This document shows, piece after piece, positions 1-8,875 of a stretch of DNA of 64,000 bases. Under the pieces are notes generated by a model. The model was given only the letters and a program-made list of their open reading frames with translations, searched no databases and had not been told where the DNA came from. How positions within the stretch are numbered: the first letter of the stretch is position 1; each line of letters begins with the position of its first letter. The position numbers and the translations under genes are program-made. The stretch is taken from the NCBI GenBank assembly GCA_029255365.1, contig JAPFQF010000052.1:100906-164905 (forward strand), in the 5' to 3' direction. The DNA is from Candidatus Nitrosopumilus sp. (GTDB taxonomy: Archaea; Thermoproteota; Nitrososphaeria; Nitrososphaerales; Nitrosopumilaceae).

Positions 1-875
1 GCCTGTTTTCTGACGTTTTCCTCTATTCCCAGTGATCTGATGACCTCTACGGCTTTGTTCAAATCATTTTTTGATATTTTTGAATTTCCAAATGCTTTTA
101 GAATTATTTTTCTCTCATTGCCTTTTGCTGATTTTATCGCCATGAGAATCGGAAGTGATTTCTTCCCCTCTCTTAGATCATTTCCTACTGGCTTTTTTGT
201 TATCTTGGAATCTCCCATCACTCCGATGAGATCATCTGTTATTTGGAAAGCAATTCCTAAATTTCTTCCAAATGATGAGAGATTTGAGATGTCTTTCACT
301 TTGTTTGTTGCGCAAATTGCTCCCATTGCGCAAGATACATCAAACAATGCTGCGGTCTTTTTACCGATCATCGTGATGTATTCTGCTTGTGATGGAATTT
401 TTCTCTCTTCGGCCATTTTTACGTCTAATAATTGACCTTCACATACGTCTACGCACGCTTTAGCAAGTCTAGATACTAGTTGAATAGTCGCCTTAGGTGA
501 TAATTTTGAATCAGTGATGACTTGAAATGCTTTTGAAAACAAAACATCACCTGCAAGTATTGCAATTGGCATGCCGAATTTTTTGTGTACTGTGGGAACG
601 CCATGGCGCATTTCATCATTGTCCATTATGTCGTCATGAACTAATGTAAAATTATGAACCATCTCTACTGCGCTTGCAGCGGGCATTGCATTGGATACTT
701 TACCTTTTAAAATTTGACAGCTTCTGATTACCATGTATGGTCTGAGTCTTTTTCCACCATTTACAATCAAATGCCCTGCCGCATCATAGAGTTTTTTTGG
801 GTTCCCCTTTAATTTTGAATTTAGATAATTGTTTACTATTTTGGCATTTTGTTCCATTTGTTTAGTTTTATCCAT
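1..875 (-). CDS. Polyprenyl (geranylgeranyl) diphosphate synthase, C-terminus truncated by window edge
   Basis: Hand translation of minus strand from ATG at 875: MDKTKQMEQNAKIVNNYLNSKLKGNPKKLYDAAGHLIVNGGKRLRPYMV...HDDIMDND (first Asp-rich motif) ...GNDLREGKKSLPI. Absent from ORF track because it runs off the edge. Confidence 0.9.
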   Translation of the reverse strand, partial: MDKTKQMEQNAKIVNNYLNSKLKGNPKKLYDAAGHLIVNGGKRLRPYMVIRSCQILKGKVSNAMPAASAVEMVHNFTLVHDDIMDNDEMRHGVPTVHKKFGMPIAILAGDVLFSKAFQVITDSKLSPKATIQLVSRLAKACVDVCEGQLLDVKMAEERKIPSQAEYITMIGKKTAALFDVSCAMGAICATNKVKDISNLSSFGRNLGIAFQITDDLIGVMGDSKITKKPVGNDLREGKKSLPILMAIKSAKGNERKIILKAFGNSKISKNDLNKAVEVIRSLGIEENVRKQ

Positions 876-1512
876 TTACTAGTCTCCATTTGTCATCTGG
901 CAGATGAATTTTGATTGCTTTTTGTAATTCATCATGCACTTCACTGTTCATCCATGTAGATAAGATGCCTGCATGCTTTTCAAGCATGGATTTATCGGAT
1001 TTTTCCAATAATTCCAATGCGATAAGCATCCATGGACAATAGATTTGTGGGTTTTTCTTTAGTTCTGCAATTAGTTCTTTAGATGAAACCCATTTGATTT
1101 CATCAATCTCCCCTTCAATTTCTTTTAACTCTGTAGATTTGTCAATTATGCCAATTAGAGTTCCGCATATCTCGTTTTCAGATCCTACATCTTTGTATGG
1201 AACATGGTATTCAAATTTGTGTAAGTAGTCTAATGTGCCATCGATTCCTAGTTCTTCAGGCATTCTTCTTTCTCCTGATGAAACATAGGTTTCTGATTCT
1301 CTTGGATGGCTTGCGAATGTCCCATCCCAATCATTGGGCCATAACATTTTGTCTTTGGCTCTTTTTGTAAGAACCAATCTTCCATCATTATCAAACAGCA
1401 GTGCAGTAAATGCTCGATGTAATTTTCCGTTTGGCAAGTGGCACTTTACCTTTTCTTCACTTCCTACCTGATTGTCGTTTTCATCAACTAAAATTACAAA
1501 TTCTTCAGACAT
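868..1512 (-). CDS. idi: Type 1 isopentenyl-diphosphate delta-isomerase family (Nudix)
   Basis: Nudix-like protein with ENEIC and RRMPEELGID motifs, next to IPK and GGPP synthase. Likely start is the internal ATG (MSEEFVIL) at 1512. Confidence 0.85.
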   Translation of the reverse strand: MSEEFVILVDENDNQVGSEEKVKCHLPNGKLHRAFTALLFDNDGRLVLTKRAKDKMLWPNDWDGTFASHPRESETYVSSGERRMPEELGIDGTLDYLHKFEYHVPYKDVGSENEICGTLIGIIDKSTELKEIEGEIDEIKWVSSKELIAELKKNPQIYCPWMLIALELLEKSDKSMLEKHAGILSTWMNSEVHDELQKAIKIHLPDDKWRLVNG

Positions 1513-2266
1513 TTCTTTTACCTCTAAACAATGTTCCTTCAAATATCCTATTTTTAACCGCTTTTACAATTCTCTCGGGTTTGTTACCGTTTGCAAAGAA
1601 CACATTCATTCCCATCTTTGCAATTTTTGACGCCTCTTCAACCTTCCTAGTCATACCGCCAGTAACGTCCATTTTATTTTCAGAAATGGATGGACGTTCA
1701 CCCTGTAATTCATAAATCAGTTTTTTTGTTTTTAAATCTGAATACAATCCATCTTCGTTTAACACAAAAATACACAGTCTGGGTCTTAGAATTTTTGCAA
1801 GATGAGTCATGATCTTATCTCCGGATAAAATGTATGTTTTTCTTTGACCGTACCATAATGCATCTCCGTATGTGACTGGAATCAAGCCTGATTTTGCAAT
1901 TTTTTCAATCTCTTTAATTTTGTTAGTAATGGGTTTGTTTCCGGACATAAAGTCAGTTGGAGGAAGACAATACGGGTTTAATTTGTTTTTTAGAAGTGAA
2001 TCTAAAATGATCTTATTTAATTCAATCATTGAATTTTTAACAATTGCGACTCCTTTTGGATCATGTATTTTTGCTTTTGTGTGCATATCGTATTTTACAG
2101 ACCAATAATGTCCATAAGATCCCCCTCCATGGACGATTATTACTGGTTCGTTGATTTTTCTCAAACTTTTAGAAAGAGCGTCTATTGTTTTTTTCCTTGC
2201 AGATAACGGTTTTTTTTTATTTGTAATGATGGAACCGCCTAGTTTTATTAGAATCATGTTCTTCAA
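1505..2266 (-). CDS. Isopentenyl phosphate kinase (amino acid kinase fold)
   Basis: MILIKLGGSIITNKKK...VIIVHGGGSYGH...DVTGGMTRKVEEA; adjacent to mevalonate kinase. Confidence 0.9.
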   Translation of the reverse strand: MKNMILIKLGGSIITNKKKPLSARKKTIDALSKSLRKINEPVIIVHGGGSYGHYWSVKYDMHTKAKIHDPKGVAIVKNSMIELNKIILDSLLKNKLNPYCLPPTDFMSGNKPITNKIKEIEKIAKSGLIPVTYGDALWYGQRKTYILSGDKIMTHLAKILRPRLCIFVLNEDGLYSDLKTKKLIYELQGERPSISENKMDVTGGMTRKVEEASKIAKMGMNVFFANGNKPERIVKAVKNRIFEGTLFRGKRNV

Positions 2267-2280
2267 AATTATCTGATCAA

Positions 2281-3222
2281 TTAAAAAGTATCCAGACCCT
2301 TAAAATCGATTTTGACTGAAAAACAATCATAATTCTTATCTTTGAATTGATTAACGGTGGGTTCCAGATTTGATTCATCTGTAAGTGCGTAGATGCATCC
2401 TCCCCCTCCAGCACCAGTAATTTTTGCACCAAATGATTCAGTTTGACCTACCTGGATCATTTCTCTTAATTTATCATTAGAAACTCCTATTGTTTCTAGG
2501 TATTCTTGATTTTCTCTAACTTTACTTCCTAATTTTTCAACATTGTTTTCCGTCAATAACTCTAAAACCTCTTCAACTAACTTTGATTCTTTTTTACACA
2601 GCGAGGAAAATCTAATTTCATCCTTTTCCTTAAATTGCCTTACTTCGCCAACTACTGATTCTGTGGAGTGTTCGATGTTTGAGTTGGCAATTACTAGGTG
2701 AAAATTGGGCTTGGATTCTATTTTATGAAATCCATTTTCTTTGTCATATTCCATAATTCCACCATAGGTGCAGACGGTACAGTCAGCTCCTGACGTGTTT
2801 TCAAAAATTGTTTTTTCAGCTTCTATTGCTAGAGCGAGAATTTCTTCATTAGATGTTTTTCTAAATAATCTTGAAATCGCAGCAGCCCCTGCTACACAAC
2901 AAGCAGACGATGAACCTAAACCTACTCCTAGTGGGATGTCTGATTCTACAATGATTTTAATCCCGGCATTTTCATTCTTTAACATTTTGTCTGCCAAATA
3001 ATAAAATGGTTTTAACGGTGAATTAATTTCCGAAACGGGTTTTCCAGGATCAGATTCTAAATTTCCGATGTTTGACTGGATGGATATCTTTCCATCCTCA
3101 GTTTTTTCTGCAGTTACTGTAATTCTTTTATCAATTGCACACAGAATTGCTTTTACTCCATATACTACAAAATGTTCCCCAAAAAGAATTACTTTTCCTG
3201 GAGCTGAAGCTTTGGATTTCAA
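2281..3222 (-). CDS. Mevalonate kinase (GHMP family)
   Basis: SAPGKVILFGEHFVVYG, PLGVGLGSSSACCVAGA, KITGAGGGGCIYAL. Confidence 0.93.
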   Translation of the reverse strand: MKSKASAPGKVILFGEHFVVYGVKAILCAIDKRITVTAEKTEDGKISIQSNIGNLESDPGKPVSEINSPLKPFYYLADKMLKNENAGIKIIVESDIPLGVGLGSSSACCVAGAAAISRLFRKTSNEEILALAIEAEKTIFENTSGADCTVCTYGGIMEYDKENGFHKIESKPNFHLVIANSNIEHSTESVVGEVRQFKEKDEIRFSSLCKKESKLVEEVLELLTENNVEKLGSKVRENQEYLETIGVSNDKLREMIQVGQTESFGAKITGAGGGGCIYALTDESNLEPTVNQFKDKNYDCFSVKIDFKGLDTF

Positions 3223-3246
3223 TTATACACTTTAAAATTCTGAAAA

Positions 3247-3870
3247 TTATTCGATTTCCTCTTCGGTAATCTTTGTTTCAAAATCATCTATTTCTTCTTT
3301 CATTGGTTCATTCTCTTTCAATTCCCCTCTTTCAATTAGGATCTGACGCACCAATAGCCAGTAAACTGTAGCTAGAGCTTTTCTTCCTCTGTTGTTTGCT
3401 GGGATGATTACATCCAGATTAGATGTGATGTTGTCTGTATTTGCAATTCCGATAATTGGAATACCTGCATTTGTTGCTTCAATAATTGCTTGTTCATCTA
3501 CCTGTGGATCTGAAATTAAAACTAATTTTGGTTCAATGTAATATGGTAATGATGGGTTTGTCAGTGTTCCTGGCATGAATCTTCGAAGTAATTTTTTAGA
3601 GCCTAAACTTTCACAGAATTTCTCAATTGGCGTTTCTGCATATTGTCTGCCGGAGCACACTATGAGGTTTTCAGTACCCAATCTGTTGATGAATTTGGCT
3701 GCTGTCTTAATTTTTTCTAATGTGATGTCTAAATCAAGCATGTATAGTCCTTCAGGGCTTGCTTTGGTGATGAACGATTTCATGAATTTGGTCTTAACTT
3801 GAGTGCCTACCCTGATTCCGGTAGCTAAAACCATCTTTTTGATGTCTATTCCTTCAGCTTGTTGACTCAT
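3247..3870 (-). CDS. rps2: 30S ribosomal protein S2
   Basis: FMPGTLTNPSLPYYIEPKLVLISDPQVDEQAIIEATNAGIPIIGIANTDN is typical archaeal S2. Confidence 0.95.
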   Translation of the reverse strand: MSQQAEGIDIKKMVLATGIRVGTQVKTKFMKSFITKASPEGLYMLDLDITLEKIKTAAKFINRLGTENLIVCSGRQYAETPIEKFCESLGSKKLLRRFMPGTLTNPSLPYYIEPKLVLISDPQVDEQAIIEATNAGIPIIGIANTDNITSNLDVIIPANNRGRKALATVYWLLVRQILIERGELKENEPMKEEIDDFETKITEEEIE

Positions 3871-3877
3871 GACGATT

Positions 3878-5116
3878 TTAAATCTCTGCCATACCGCGTA
3901 TTAAATCATGCTCTGACAGTCGTAATAACTCATTAAGTTTTGCCACTCTTTCTCCTCCAACAACGCCCACTTTGAGCATTTTTGAATTTGTAGCGATACC
4001 GATGTGAGATATTTGAGAATCTGTAGACTCTCCAGATCGATGCGATGTGATTAGTTTGATGTTGTTCTTTGCTGCTTCCTTGAAAAATTCAAAGGCATCA
4101 AAAAGACTCCCTGCTTGATTGACTTTTAAAATTGCTGCATTGCATGATTTTACTTCGATTGCTTTTTTTAGGATGTTTTTGTTTGTCACAGTCAAATCAT
4201 CTCCGACTACCAGTATGTTTGGAAATTTTTTTGTTAATTCTGACATGTCCTCAAATGCCTCTTCGTGAACTGCATCTTCGGCATAAATTAATTTGAATTT
4301 CTTAATGATGTTTGCTGCAAAGTCAATTTGTTCTCCAGTTGAATTTTCAAAGCCTGCTCTGTCATAAACATACTTTTCTTTCTCATCATTCCATTGCGTT
4401 GAAGAAGCAAAGTCTACCCCGAGTGATACTTCTTTTCCCAAGGTGAATCCTAAATTTTCACATGCTTTTGCAGAAATTTCCAATGCCTTTTGATTGTCTA
4501 ATTTTGGTGCCCAACCGCCTTCATCCCCTCTACCATTTGTAAAGTTGGGATCTTCTTTTTCTAAAACCTGACGTAGTTCTTTGTGAACTGATAAATTAGT
4601 TTCAATGGCGTCTTCAATGGTTTTTGAGCCTGTAGCACAGATCAGTATTTCTTGAATGTCTGGAGTTCCTGGACCTGCATGTGCTCCGCCTCCTAAAATA
4701 TTCCCTAATGGAAATGGGAACTTGAATGATGATTCAGACGAGAGTATCTTAAACAATGGCTCATCTGATGCCTTTGAAGCTGATTCCATGGATGCGATTG
4801 TAACTGCAAATGCTAATGCCCCACCAATCACTGAATAGTTTGTTGAACCATCCAATCTTTTTAGAACATCGTGAATTCCTTTGAGATCTGATGACTCTAA
4901 ACCGATAAATTTTTGAGAATTTTCTTTTAGTATTTTGAGACTTTCTTCAGGTTTGTCGTTTGGGAAACTGACTGCTTCATATTTTCCTACACTTGCACCT
5001 GACGGAGCACACACTCTTCCTAAAAATTTGTTATCTGATTGAACATCAACTTCAATTGTTTTACTGCCTCGACTGTTGTATAGAATACGTCCTTCAATTG
5101 AGGATATTTTAGCCAA
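3878..5116 (-). CDS. eno: Enolase
   Basis: SIEGRILYNSRGSKTIEVDV, VGDDLTVTN, LKVNQAGSL, SHRSGESTD motifs. Confidence 0.96.
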   Translation of the reverse strand: MAKISSIEGRILYNSRGSKTIEVDVQSDNKFLGRVCAPSGASVGKYEAVSFPNDKPEESLKILKENSQKFIGLESSDLKGIHDVLKRLDGSTNYSVIGGALAFAVTIASMESASKASDEPLFKILSSESSFKFPFPLGNILGGGAHAGPGTPDIQEILICATGSKTIEDAIETNLSVHKELRQVLEKEDPNFTNGRGDEGGWAPKLDNQKALEISAKACENLGFTLGKEVSLGVDFASSTQWNDEKEKYVYDRAGFENSTGEQIDFAANIIKKFKLIYAEDAVHEEAFEDMSELTKKFPNILVVGDDLTVTNKNILKKAIEVKSCNAAILKVNQAGSLFDAFEFFKEAAKNNIKLITSHRSGESTDSQISHIGIATNSKMLKVGVVGGERVAKLNELLRLSEHDLIRGMAEI

Positions 5117-5117
5117 G

Positions 5118-5354
5118 TTATTCTAGCTCAGATAGAATTTCTAGTTTTCTTCTCTGAATTGCTTCATAAAACGGAATTACTTGCTGTATTGTTTCCACCG
5201 TGGTCAAAAACATTCTTCTGCAACAATACCTTTCAACGCCTAAGGAATTGAGAGTTTTTGAAGGATCCTCTCCTGCTTTTATTTTATTCTGATAATCTTC
5301 AAATTTATCAGCGACTAATTTTCCACAAGTTAAACATCTTACAGGAATTAACAC
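5118..5354 (-). CDS. rpoN: DNA-directed RNA polymerase subunit N
   Basis: (M)LIPVRCLTCGKLVADKF...RYCCRRMFLTTVE zinc-binding RpoN/Rpb10; probable GTG start at 5354 inside the longer ORF. Confidence 0.93.
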   Translation of the reverse strand: MLIPVRCLTCGKLVADKFEDYQNKIKAGEDPSKTLNSLGVERYCCRRMFLTTVETIQQVIPFYEAIQRRKLEILSELE

Positions 5355-5404
5355 GAACAAAAAAGTAACCAAGGATTATAAAAACCATGCAAGAAATTTA
5401 AAAT

Positions 5405-5492
5405 GCGGATGTCGCCCAGCCTGGCCAAAGGCGCTAGCTTGAGGGGTTAGTCTCTTAGGAGTACGTGGGTTCAAATCCCATCATCCGCACCA
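5405..5492 (+). tRNA. tRNA-Leu (anticodon GAG), 3' CCA encoded
   Basis: Acceptor GCGGATG/CATCCGC, anticodon stem CTAGC/GTTAG with loop TTGAGGG, long variable arm, T arm GTGGGTTCAAATCCCAT, discriminator A followed by CCA at 5490-5492. Confidence 0.93.
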
Positions 5493-6182
5493 CTAATTTT
5501 TAGTCGATTTTTCTATTTTCTTTAAAATTTTGATTAATTCAGTTCGTCTTTTTTCTTCAGTAATTACAGATCTGACATCATCTACTAGGATTCTGTTCAC
5601 ATCGATTTTTCTTCTTGCTTCTTTTACTACTTTATCGTACATTGAAAAAGTGTAAAGTTGAAGATACAAATTTTCCATCACTTCAAAAATCCTTGTTGCC
5701 TCATCAATCTCATCTGTCCTGATTTTATCAAAAACCTGTCTTTTCAATTCTCCAACACAATCAAGTAATCCTAAAACATATGATTCAGGCATCACTGCCA
5801 ATTTTTCATCTGAAGGAATTTCTTTTTTTTCAACGATTGCAATTAAACATGCAGCCTCTACAAATTCTTGTTCTGGTGTGATTAGATATCTTTCTAATCC
5901 CCCTGTTGCTTTTTTCTTGTATTTTTTTAATAATGTTTCTGCTTGTTTTAGGTTATTTTTTCCTATTGTTAAATCTCCTTTATGAACTGCAATAATCGAT
6001 TTACTGCATAGGATGATAATTTCCCTTGTATTTTTTAATAGAAATTCTCTAGCATCTTGCACGCTTTCTAAATCTTTTGCAATTTTACTCAATGACGGTT
6101 TTACATTTTTTAATGTCATGTTTAGCATTGTTTTAAAAGTAGGATAAAGCCGTTTGCTAAACTCTTGGGATGAATTCAGCAA
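5493..6182 (-). CDS. Translin-family protein (putative)
   Basis: All-helical ~230 aa protein; VLGLLDCVGELKRQVFDKIR...ATRIFEVMENLYLQLYTF resembles translin signatures. Confidence 0.65.
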   Translation of the reverse strand: MLNSSQEFSKRLYPTFKTMLNMTLKNVKPSLSKIAKDLESVQDAREFLLKNTREIIILCSKSIIAVHKGDLTIGKNNLKQAETLLKKYKKKATGGLERYLITPEQEFVEAACLIAIVEKKEIPSDEKLAVMPESYVLGLLDCVGELKRQVFDKIRTDEIDEATRIFEVMENLYLQLYTFSMYDKVVKEARRKIDVNRILVDDVRSVITEEKRRTELIKILKKIEKSTKN

Positions 6183-6208
6183 TTATTTCTAAAATTACCT
6201 TTTTAGAT

Positions 6209-6412
6209 TCATGTTTTTTCTTCGGGAAGGTCACCTGCTTTTATTCGCTTATCGAAGAACAGACAAGCAGTAAGATCACCTGTGACATTGACCATTGTTC
6301 TAGTCATGTCTAAAATTCTATCAACTCCTAAAAGAAGCACAACTGCAACAGGGGGATTCCAGATGCGATGAGGATGTTTGAAAGATTCAATTTCCATTAC
6401 ACCTATTTTCAA
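6209..6412 (-). pseudogene. C-terminal remnant of a dicarboxylate/amino acid:cation symporter (SDF/DAACS family)
   Basis: AVVLLLGVDRILDMTRTMVNVTGDLTACLFFDKR matches the conserved C-terminal (I/V)DRxLDMxRTxxNVTGD motif. No transporter core upstream; upstream sequence is out of frame with stops. Confidence 0.75.
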
Positions 6413-6541
6413 TCGTCATTATTTATTAGAAAATTCTGCAATTCTCAACAACGAACTGGCTGAATCCATTAGATTGGCTAAAAATTAATCAATTTCAGAC
6501 ATATTTCGTATTTTCAAAGCTCTTATTTTGGATATAATTTC

Positions 6542-7198
6542 ATGAGAAATGTGGAAATTACTGTTGATCAGATGTATGGTATAGAAAACAAAGGCCATGA
6601 CATGGGATTTTTGAAAAAATTCATGATGGAGAATGCTGGGGCTGCAGCAGTTAGAAGATTGCTTGAAAAAATTGATAATGTGGAATCAAAAAATATTCTG
6701 ATTTTTGCAGGATTGGGTAACAATGGTGGCGACGGATTGGTTATGGCAAGACATTTGGCTGGATACGGCGCTAAAGTTACAGTAATGCTTCTTGGCAGTC
6801 CTGATAAAATAAAAACTGAAGAAAGTAATTGGAATTGGTCGATTTTGCAAAAAATGCCTTCTGTGAAATTAATGTCTGGCAATTCTTTTGATTTTGATTT
6901 TAAACCCGACGTAATAATTGATGGAATTCTGGGAACTGGAATCTCTGGGGAAATTAGAGAACCATATGCCTCTGCGATAAATTACATTAACGAAACAGAC
7001 TGTTACAAATTTGCAGTCGATGTCCCATCTGGATTGGATCCACAAACTGGAGAAACCGCAAATATTTACACAAAATGTGACATGACGGTAACTTTTCACA
7101 AAATGAAACAGGGAATTCCAAAACGAAAAGATTTGACTGGGGAATTGTTTGCAGAAAAAATAGGAATTCCCCCTGAAGCTGAAGAGGGAATACTATGA
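6542..7198 (+). CDS. nnrE: NAD(P)H-hydrate epimerase (YjeF N-terminal domain)
   Basis: ILIFAGLGNNGGDGLVMARHLAGYGAKVTV...DGILGTGISGEIREPY...AVDVPSGLDPQTGE. Confidence 0.88.
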   Translation: MRNVEITVDQMYGIENKGHDMGFLKKFMMENAGAAAVRRLLEKIDNVESKNILIFAGLGNNGGDGLVMARHLAGYGAKVTVMLLGSPDKIKTEESNWNWSILQKMPSVKLMSGNSFDFDFKPDVIIDGILGTGISGEIREPYASAINYINETDCYKFAVDVPSGLDPQTGETANIYTKCDMTVTFHKMKQGIPKRKDLTGELFAEKIGIPPEAEEGIL

Positions 7199-7803
7199 AA
7201 GTGCATCAGATCCAAGTTGGAAACATGCAGAATTTCTCATACGTTGTCGAAGATGATGATACTGATGAATCCATCATAATTGATCCTTCGTGGGATTTGA
7301 TAGAATTAGAAATGATCATTAAAAAAAATAACCTGAAAATCAAATACATTGTAAACACCCATCATCATTTTGATCACACGTTGGGAAATGAAGCAATGGC
7401 TGAATCTACAAGGGCCCCTATTATTCAACACGAGAATTCAGAATTAAAACATGATATCACAGTGAAGGACGGGGATGTCATCGAATTTGGAAATTCGAAA
7501 TTGAAAGTGATTCATACTCCTGGCCATTCTAAAGACAGTATTTGTCTTGTTGGGGACGGAAAAATCTTTTCTGGCGATACCCTGTTTGTTGGAAATTGCG
7601 GTCGTATTGATTTGCCTGGAGGCAGTGTAACAGATCTTTACCATAGCATTTTTGACGTTTTGCACAATTTAGATGAAAATCTGGTCATGTATTCAGGCCA
7701 TAATTATGGTAGCTCTGAAACTTCTACACTCGGACAAGAAAAAATCACTAATCATGTGATGCAAAAACGAACTGAGCAGCAGTTTATTGACATGATGGGC
7801 TAG
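7195..7803 (+). CDS. MBL-fold hydrolase (glyoxalase II-like)
   Basis: NTHHHFDHTLGNEAM, HTPGHSKDSICL, FSGDTLFVGNCGRIDLPGGS metal-binding motifs. Confidence 0.92.
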   Translation: MKVHQIQVGNMQNFSYVVEDDDTDESIIIDPSWDLIELEMIIKKNNLKIKYIVNTHHHFDHTLGNEAMAESTRAPIIQHENSELKHDITVKDGDVIEFGNSKLKVIHTPGHSKDSICLVGDGKIFSGDTLFVGNCGRIDLPGGSVTDLYHSIFDVLHNLDENLVMYSGHNYGSSETSTLGQEKITNHVMQKRTEQQFIDMMG

Positions 7804-7807
7804 AATC

Positions 7808-8875
7808 TTGATGGAAAATATTGAACTCTTTGGAAATGTGGAACAAGGGAAAAGTTTTCTGGAGTCTATGAAATCTAAAAGGTTTCTCTTTTCTTTCATA
7901 ATATCCTATACTGAAACATGTGAAATCCCTGGAATTACCTTTGCGGGTGCGGATAGTGATTCAATACAGTTTACACCGCCTGCTGATGCTGAATACCTTC
8001 ATTACGGATATTGCAAAACAATTGATAAAATTCCAATGACGCCTGACGGCAAACCTACTCCTGGCTTGCTGACAAAAACCGCATTAGAGTCTGCTAGTAT
8101 TCCACACTTGACAATTAATGCAGGGAGCAAAATTTCTCCACAACTGCCATTTATTGATACCGGAATGTCATTTGGAAAAAATATTTTGACTAGCGATGCA
8201 ATGACCGATTCACAGGTATCCCACGCTGTTGATTATGGGAGAATAGTTGGAAGAAGTTTGGCATCATTAACCGATTGTTTGGTGATTGGTGAAAGTATTC
8301 CTGGTGGAACCACCACTGCACTAGCCGTATTGAAAGCACTAGGTTTTGATGCAAAAGTTAGTTCTAGCATTCCCAATAATCCAGTTGAACTAAAAAATCA
8401 AATCGTTAAGTCTGCACTAGAGAGAATAGACTCTGATCATCCTTACAGTATTGTGGCAAAAGTTGGCGATCCTATGATTCCTTTTGTAGCTGGAATGTTG
8501 AGTTCTGCATCTGACATATCTAATGTGATGTTGGCAGGTGGAACCCAGATGGCTGCTGTATTGGCATTTGCGTCAAAAATTGGCTTTAATGAAGAAAATA
8601 CCGCGATAGGAACCACATCATACATTACTGATGATGATAGTGCAAATTTCACAAGCCTTGTGAGGGAAATTGCTGACATTCCTGCAATTGCTGTCAATCC
8701 AAAGTTAGAAAAATCTCAACATGCTGGTTTGAAAGCATTTTCAGAAGGATTTGCAAAGGAAGGAGTGGGAGCCGGAGGAAGCATCATCTCCTCAATGATT
8801 AAAACTGGGAATGACTCTGCAAAATTTTTAGAGATGGCAGAAAAAGAATATCTTCGATTATTCACTTCACTGTGA
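7808..8875 (+). CDS. Nicotinate-nucleotide-dependent phosphoribosyltransferase, CobT-like
   Basis: GRSLASLTDCLVIGESIPGGTTTALAVLKALGFDAKVSSS...MLAGGTQMAAVLAF; archaeal CobT-type architecture. Confidence 0.78.
   Translation: MMENIELFGNVEQGKSFLESMKSKRFLFSFIISYTETCEIPGITFAGADSDSIQFTPPADAEYLHYGYCKTIDKIPMTPDGKPTPGLLTKTALESASIPHLTINAGSKISPQLPFIDTGMSFGKNILTSDAMTDSQVSHAVDYGRIVGRSLASLTDCLVIGESIPGGTTTALAVLKALGFDAKVSSSIPNNPVELKNQIVKSALERIDSDHPYSIVAKVGDPMIPFVAGMLSSASDISNVMLAGGTQMAAVLAFASKIGFNEENTAIGTTSYITDDDSANFTSLVREIADIPAIAVNPKLEKSQHAGLKAFSEGFAKEGVGAGGSIISSMIKTGNDSAKFLEMAEKEYLRLFTSL

Noticed and set aside
40-435. Plus-strand ORF at left edge
   Set aside because: Antisense of the GGPP synthase; the minus-strand translation has clear family motifs.
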